The translations under genes were made by a program, and so were the position numbers. This document shows, piece by piece, positions 8,101-12,848 of a stretch of 12,848 nt of DNA. Below the pieces are notes generated by a model. That model was not told where the DNA came from. It searched no databases and worked only from the letters and a program-made list of their open reading frames with translations. Source of the stretch: Spirogloea muscicola (lineage: Eukaryota; Streptophyta; Zygnematophyceae; Spirogloeales; Spirogloeaceae); the NCBI GenBank assembly GCA_009602725.1, contig WELB01000197.1:61880-74727 (forward strand), given 5' to 3'. Numbering within the stretch: the stretch's first letter is position 1; each line of letters begins with the position of its first letter.

Positions 8101-11100
8101 TAAGTCCACTTTAGTATGGCATGAGGACAATATGCATTCAGTTCTTCTTCTTAGCCTTTTACGAAAACAAGCTCGCCATGTTTGCATTCCCAATCACTTG
8201 CATCAACTGCAGGAATTTGATGCTTCCCCACTCTGGGTTTGTGACGAAGACTTGTCCATAACCCCTACGATGATTTAGGTTATGCACATAACACCTATAG
8301 ATGATTCAGCTTCTCACGTGCTTGACAGCCTCGATAGCACTGCCGAGGATGAGACAACAATGCATCTAATTTTGTCCAATGCATCTAAATGCTTGCCAGA
8401 ATGATTGAAGGGGAGAAAAAGGCAAGATGACACAGGAAGGGAAGGCAATCTGTCATAATAATGACGCAAGCTAATATTATAAGGAAAGCAGGGGGAGCTC
8501 ACACAAAGGCCGGTAGAGTGAAATCTACCAGAGGTTGTAGCTCACATTGTTGGGCTGAATGCGGTCGAAAATGTCCATGTGAAGCTCTTCATCTGCTCCC
8601 TCGACAACCACAAAGACGAATTCTTCGTCCAAAATTGCATAATTTGATTTGCTAGTGACCACCTTGCTCTGATACTTCTGGTCAAGAAGCCTGGCCTTCA
8701 CAAACTGCACCACAGTCAGCCTGCTTGTCAGACGGCAGTATTGGTGTTGACAACTTGCACACAAGGTCACTGGACAATTTCTTTACCCACAGATACATGC
8801 TAACCTCAAGGCCAGAAAGAACTAGTCCTCAGATAGGGTGTTCGATCAAGTCATGACAACCCACCAATTCAGGAAAGCGTGCGGATTCCATGAGCAACAA
8901 ATCTTGGACCTCCATCACAACACAGCGGACATACCATAGCTTAGGCGAGACATGTACCTGCAGCAGGATCGGCAAATAGGAATCTCAGAGCACACCACAA
9001 ATAGTGCAGCAATGTGCCCGATGGTATGGTAAATATATCACGAGCTCTGGGAAAAGCTAAAGCAAGCAGAGAGACTAACCCCTGGCTGTTGATTGCCTGC
9101 TACCTCTCAAAAACGCTGGAGCAAGAATGTTCAAAGCGTATCAACAAATATTCCAATTCATTTGGAAAAGGTCCAGGAGACAGACAACATACGGTGGCGC
9201 GTGAATGCCTGGAACCTCCCAAGTCAGACTGCCAAGCCTTCCTGAAGGACTCATCTGCTTGCGACCCAGTCCACATGCAAAGCTGCACATCTCCTGCAAG
9301 TCCTTTGGCAGCCAATGGCTGCCCACCAAGCTCAGAAAGCACATCCTGCTCTGCATGTTGGCTTTTGTACTTCCAGCAATCAGCAAGTTGTGCACAATTG
9401 ATGAGGATAATTCTGTGCTAAGCAACTTGTGAAGCACGCTGCAGTCAATCACTTGGATGTGTTATGTGGCTGCTGCACATGTGCACCAGAGGCATTGATG
9501 GCAATGACAAACCTTTGACCTTGGCGCGAGCAGACTGGCCGCTGAGCTTGTACCACTGCACAGGCGTCGGTGGGTCGCCTGTATCTCGCTTGGGGAGGTC
9601 TGCTAGTGGCACTCTCACTTCTCCAAGAAAATCCTTCTGGAAGATTTTGTCCTGATTAAAAATTCACATACACAGTCTCACAAAGCATGAACCATAGCAG
9701 ATGCAAAAGCGAGACTCTTCTGACTGCGACCTGACCAAAGTCAAATGGCAAAGTGAATGCTTAGCAGGTAAAACTGGTTGAGAAATGGCCTTGCACTCGG
9801 CTCCCTGAGCCAGCTGAAGGTCACAAGAGGCAGCCTCATACAACAAGCACGCATAACACTCATGCAGGAGACTTCTAGGTGTAGGTTACATAACTCTGTC
9901 AGAAGTTTGCAAGCCTCTCAGTACACCAAGAATGCATAAGGCATGCTCTCTGATGAACTCATCACGGACACGATCACTGGGCAGTGCATATAGACTCAGA
10001 GGTGCAAGGAGTCATGCACCTCATCCCAGATGGAAACCTCAACGAAGCCTGTGTTGATGTCAAAGCCCTCGCTTGGGCTTGCAGCAAATGCAAATGTTTC
10101 ACCCCACTCTGGGTTCAGTTCCTTGTATATCGTCTTTGTCCGCGAGCTCTGATTGCCAACACTGACCCTCGCAAACTGCAACATGCACTCTATGGAAGTG
10201 AGCCAGCTTGCACAGAAGCTCAGGCCACATTGTAAAGTCCAAGCTTCCTCTGGTATCTCCCAAGCATTTTCATCTCAACAGATGTGCCTACCTCCAACTT
10301 GTGGGAGCTGACGCTCTCACTTGACAGATAGTTTCTCAGAAAGGCTAAATTCGAGCAAGCGTGCTCTAGCACTCTAGTGAAGTAAGCAGCTTCTGACATC
10401 ACAAAAAAGGTGAATAAATAAGGCTTGGAAGAGGTGGCGCCTCACAGGGTCGCTGGTGCCACTGAAGTCCTTTGCCATCAGTGACCGCGCTGAGAGCACC
10501 TGCACAAAAACGTACCTGACCTCCTGCACGAGGTCATAGGAGCCAGAGCCCTTGGGAGCGGGAGCTTCGATGCTGGTGAGCCTCCTCAGGAGGCCCGGCT
10601 GCAGCAGCTTGCCAGGTGACTTTGCAAGCGACTCAGGTGAGACCCCAATGCTCTCTTCTTGAAGCACGTCAAGCTTTTCAGGTTGTATCTCCACAATGGA
10701 CAGCTTCAGCCTGCAGAGGCAGCAATGCTGGAACCGTTAAGGCATTGCCACAAAGACCACAGACCCAAGCAATCAACGGGCACGCACTTGTGGACTGCCG
10801 ACAGCCTGCATTGCCAAGTTGAGGACCCTTTCACCAGCATCTGCTCCCGCTTCTCTCAAGAATCTCCGGTTAAAGCAGAAAGGAGGCGAGTGGCAGTTGA
10901 TCACCTCAACTTACTAATCTCAAAAGAATGGCAAATGCTCAGCACCTCTGCATGACCAACAGCCCGGGCTGGTAGATACCACCAAGGCCAGGCCTGTACG
11001 ATTTTGGACATACTATCTTATCGCCCAGCAAGAGAGCAGACACAGCATGGGAGAGTGATGGACGGCGAAGTCCGAGATGGGGTCGTCTGGGTGACACTCA

Positions 11101-11834
11101 CAGGAGCTCCCCCTTGATGTGCGAGAAGATGCCGCGCTTCTCCAGAGGCAGCCGGCGCAGCTGGCCCTGGCAGTGGGCGCACACCACGGGCAGGCGCACG
11201 CGGCCAAGGAACTTGTCTCGCGAGTGCCCCTCCTGCGCCCGGCTGAACACGTTGATCTCCAGCTGCTCCGCATCGCCCGGCTGCTGCTCGCCGCCGTCGT
11301 CCGGCAGCGTGAAGGTGAACTGCGGCCACCACGACACAGTCAGCAGCAGCTGCCCTCTGCCTTGCCGGCTCTGGTGAGGGCCATGGCAAGGGCCGCCGAC
11401 ACGCACCGCCTCGTCCCAGGTGGGGTTGAGCTCGCCCAGCTTCACGCTCGTCTTGTGCTGCTGCCCGTAGAAGTCCACCTGCATGGCCAGCCTCTGCGCC
11501 GTCAAGGAGGCGGTCTCTCGTGGCCGTTGGCCTCTCGCAGCTGCGAGAGGTCAACGTGCACGGCGAGCCACGCAAGACGGCAAGACGGCAAGACGGGAAC
11601 ATGGCAACATAGAGCTCAGCCCATCAAGCCTCCGCCTGGCCGTCAGCCAAAGACGAGCAGGCGAAACGTCGGGGACGCCGCAGCGACGTTAGAGACGGGC
11701 CGGAAGGTGCGGCGAGGATCACAGACAATGGCGAAGGGGTCGGCGGCGCCGTGCCCGGCCTTGGGAAGGAGGCCGCGAGCGCCGCCGACGTCGACCCGCA
11801 GACGCCTCGCCGCGCCGCGTCTGGGCTCGGCCAT
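5182..11834 (-). CDS. MCTP: Plant-type MCTP: four C2 domains plus C-terminal PRT_C membrane region, 18 exons
   Basis: Exons, 5' to 3': 11834-11727, 11478-11407, 11319-11102, 10710-10446, 10175-10020, 9651-9513, 9293-9193, 8957-8865, 8704-8546, 8087-8011, 7828-7690, 7523-7276, 7074-6813, 6714-6553, 6411-6190, 5929-5816, 5649-5531, 5380-5182. All introns are GT-AG and the sum is 2853 bases (950 residues). C2A is about residues 10-125 (KRGIFSHIKGEL follows), C2B 198-305 (FSGTSDPF, WDEDKIFQKDFLG), C2C 355-450 (VSPKLWYVR), C2D 510-625 (GTADAYCIAKYGSVWMRTRT). Then come RIRLSTLE, SMRRSKAN (721-728), membrane spans about 756-788, an acidic linker 809-824, GERVQALLSWKDP, and a C-terminal hydrophobic hairpin 890-922 ending PDLADIML. 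Such proteins are ER-anchored tethers that contact the plasma membrane through C2 domains. Only C2B keeps all five acidic calcium ligands (D214, D220, D272, D274, D280). Start ATG 11834 has context GCCATGG; an in-frame ATG at 11954 would add 40 Ala-rich residues. Confidence 0.94.
5707..5738 (+). repeat. 16-bp tandem duplication in MCTP intron 16
   Basis: AAAGGGTCTGGCAGTC is followed directly by AAAGGATCTGGCAGTC; the two differ at one base. It lies within the intron between exons 16 and 17. Confidence 0.85.
8257..8308 (+). repeat. Imperfect 30-bp tandem duplication in MCTP intron 9
   Basis: CATAACCCCTACGATGATTT at 8257 recurs as CATAACACCTATAGATGATT at 8287. It lies in the longest intron (458 bases) of the gene. 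No coding similarity is seen in this intron. Confidence 0.65.
11531..11550. repeat. Perfect 20-bp palindrome in MCTP intron 1
   Basis: CCTCTCGCAGCTGCGAGAGG equals its own reverse complement. It lies in the first intron, about 280 bases after the MCTP start codon. Confidence 0.9.
11572..11595 (+). repeat. 8-bp unit repeated three times in MCTP intron 1
   Basis: GCAAGACG occurs three times without spacing, 21 bases from the perfect palindrome in the same intron. Confidence 0.9.
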
Positions 11835-11970
11835 GGCCGCCGCCGCCGCCGCCGCCGGGGCGAGCGGCGGCGGGCGTGACGTCGAGAGCTGTGCGTCACG
11901 GGGTAGTGTGGTGGTGGCCACGTGCGGCACTTTCGCTGACCAAAGCAAGCCCATCGACTATTGAGATATT

Positions 11971-12044
11971 AAAGAGCGGCTGTTAATGCCAGCCAGGTGC
12001 ATGTAGAGGGTGTTCATGACTGTACTAGCCACAGGCTAGGCAGA
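11971..12044 (+). repeat. Roughly 75-bp dispersed repeat, copy 2 (upstream of MCTP)
   Basis: This is a direct-orientation partner of 3094-3166. It starts 137 bases beyond the MCTP start codon on the upstream side. Because the two genes are on opposite strands, the repeat is antisense relative to MCTP and sense relative to OBAP. Confidence 0.85.
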
Positions 12045-12230
12045 TGCTGCGGCTCTTCTTTAGTACACCCGTGTCAGCAACAGGACGTCAGATGCGATGA
12101 CTTTGCTTGAGCGCTTATCTGGCCCCTTCGAACTCTGTTCACGCCTTTTCCCCTGGGCTAGCGAATCGCAGCCATCGCCCTCTACTAGAAGAGACTTTCT
12201 TTCTTGATGAGCTGAGGAGATTGTCTTTGA
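12045..12230. other. Upstream spacer with a dispersed repeat
   Basis: No gene is seen. Positions 12160-12209 resemble 1680-1733 in the same orientation (AATC-CAGCCA core, TTGATG end). The remainder shows nothing I can assign. Confidence 0.45.
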
Positions 12231-12288
12231 AACAATTGAAGGCCACTATGGCCAAGTACAAAGGCAAAGCACATCGAATGACGTAGCA
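12231..12288 (-). repeat. Dispersed repeat, right copy (inverted partner 2728-2785)
   Basis: GAAGGCCACTATGGCCAAGT and the following bases to TGACGTAG match the reverse complement of 2728-2785 at most positions by eye. It is probably a remnant of an element 3' end. Confidence 0.65.
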
Positions 12289-12589
12289 GCTAGCATCTAG
12301 CAGCTACTGGAGCTGCTGGAGAAGTAGGGCGGCAGCAGTGGCCGGCGAAGGGAAGGGGTAGGGAAGAAGGCGCGCGGGGCGCATGAAAAGAAATGGAGGC
12401 CAATTCAAGCCGACACATTGTTCAGGCAGAGTCTAGGGCAAATTAAACAGGACTACATAATACGGAAACAGGGCTACATAATAAGGAAAGGAGGGCCGGC
12501 AGAGCCCCTGGGGGCCTTTCCTGCGTCCGCTCCGCTTCTGGAGCTGCTAGAGGATTGAGGCAGTAGGAAGCGCGGCCAGATTGACTGGT
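12289..12589. other. Repeat-rich spacer without a gene
   Basis: It starts with a CAGCTAGC / TCTAGCAGCTACTGGAGCTGCTGGA low-complexity part, followed by a purine-rich stretch (GGGAAGGGGTAGGGAAG). A 21-bp tandem duplication sits at 12445-12486. I see no coding similarity on either strand. Confidence 0.6.
12445..12486 (+). repeat. 21-bp tandem duplication
   Basis: Two adjacent 21-base units begin AAACAGG(A/G)CTACATAATA and end (C/A)GG; 19 of 21 bases agree. Confidence 0.9.
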
Positions 12590-12621
12590 GGCTGGGAAAG
12601 GCCAGCCCAAAAGAATGGACA
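12590..12621 (-). repeat. Stem-loop repeat, copy E
   Basis: On the plus strand GGCTGG-GAAAGG-CCAGCC is followed by CAAAAGAATGGACA. The 6-bp stem is perfect. It lies 56 bases beyond copy F in the same orientation. Confidence 0.82.
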
Positions 12622-12677
12622 AAGTCTGAGGGAGCCTGAGTGCGAAAAAAGAAGAAAGTGCTCGCCCATTGGGAATA

Positions 12678-12712
12678 GGGGCTGGAACAACCAGCCCGAA
12701 AAAGAATGAACA
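12678..12712 (-). repeat. Stem-loop repeat, copy F
   Basis: On the minus strand TGTTCATTCTTTTTC is followed by a 7-bp stem GGGCTGG / CCAGCCC with loop TTGTT. It begins 61 bases after the stop of the minus-strand retroelement fragment. The block after the stem (TATTCCCAATGGGCGAGC) is shared with copy B. Confidence 0.87.
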
Positions 12713-12773
12713 GAGTACGAGAAGGGGGCCAGGGGAAGCGCTAAGTAACAGAAACAAAGCTGCTACGAGACAC

Positions 12774-12848
12774 TCAGTAACCCCTGCTAAGCAGCCGCAG
12801 ATCAGAGATGCTGGGCTCCTGGAAGTGGGTCCCCTGGCCAGAGCCAGA
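12774..12848 (-). pseudogene. End of a retroelement polyprotein fragment, enters from the right edge
   Basis: On the minus strand the frame from the window edge encodes SGSGQGTHFQEPSISDLRLL and ends SRGY plus TGA. It matches the last 24 residues of the fragment ending at 917 (SGSGQGTYFQEHSLSDLRLL), with about eight base differences over 75. The frame is open, so an intact element may lie just outside the window. Confidence 0.75.

Noticed and set aside
7967-8278. 103-codon plus-strand frame in MCTP intron 9 and exon 10
   Set aside because: Opposite to a well-supported exon, with no domain signature; the intron part contains a tandem duplication.
9014-9421. 135-codon open frame on the plus strand
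   Set aside because: It lies across MCTP exon 7 and its flanking introns on the opposite strand, and the minus-strand reading is strongly supported by domain continuity.
11835-11954. 40-residue N-terminal extension of MCTP from ATG 11954
   Set aside because: It is in frame but Ala-rich from a GCC run. Its ATG context is weaker (T at -3) than that of ATG 11834, and the C2A domain begins just after the downstream ATG. Kept only as an alternative.
11119-11964. 281-codon open frame on the plus strand
   Set aside because: It is the longest open frame in the window but is antisense to MCTP exons 1-3 in GC-rich sequence, where stop codons are rare. Its composition is biased and it has no recognisable domain.
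1-12848. CRISPR array, bacterial operon, tRNA or rRNA
   Set aside because: No regularly spaced repeats, no ribosome-binding-site spaced gene clusters, and no cloverleaf or rRNA sequence were noticed. Spliced genes show nuclear eukaryotic DNA.

Overview
This is a nuclear window from a green plant lineage, most likely a green alga. Both intact genes belong to plant families (a plant-type MCTP and an oil-body-associated protein). Both are split by many short GT-AG introns with strong GCAG-type acceptors, and their first exons are very GC-rich. Placement in Chlorophyta (trebouxiophyte-like) is inference from this style and from the retroelement type, not proven.

Layout: (1) About 1-2800 is a graveyard of at least five overlapping or nested fragments of non-LTR-type retrotransposon C-termini: one on the minus strand at the left edge and four on the plus strand. 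They come with 3'UTR-like tracts and a recurrent small stem-loop. (2) About 2800-3267 is the upstream region of the first gene, with a TATA box and a copy of a roughly 75-bp dispersed repeat. (3) 3268-4880 (+) is a four-exon OBAP (DUF1264) gene. A single ambiguous base (N) in its first exon makes the start uncertain. (4) 4881-5181 is the short gap between two convergent genes. (5) 5182-11834 (-) is an 18-exon gene that I could reconstruct completely. It encodes about 950 residues with four C2 domains and a C-terminal PRT_C membrane region: a plant multiple C2 domain and transmembrane region protein (MCTP/FTIP/QUIRKY family). (6) 11955-12848 again holds repeats: a second copy of the 75-bp repeat, inverted copies of left-flank sequences, two stem-loop copies, and the end of a minus-strand retroelement fragment running off the window.

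The two genes sit as a convergent pair between retroelement remnants whose 3' ends mostly face inward. MCTPs tether the ER to the plasma membrane, and OBAPs associate with lipid droplets. Both concern membranes and lipids, but nothing in the sequence shows that they work together. I found no new multi-gene system. The points most worth a second look are the conserved stem-loop family tied to the retroelement 3' ends, the repeat found upstream of both genes, the duplicated splice donor and the N in the OBAP gene, and a tandem acceptor in the last MCTP exon.
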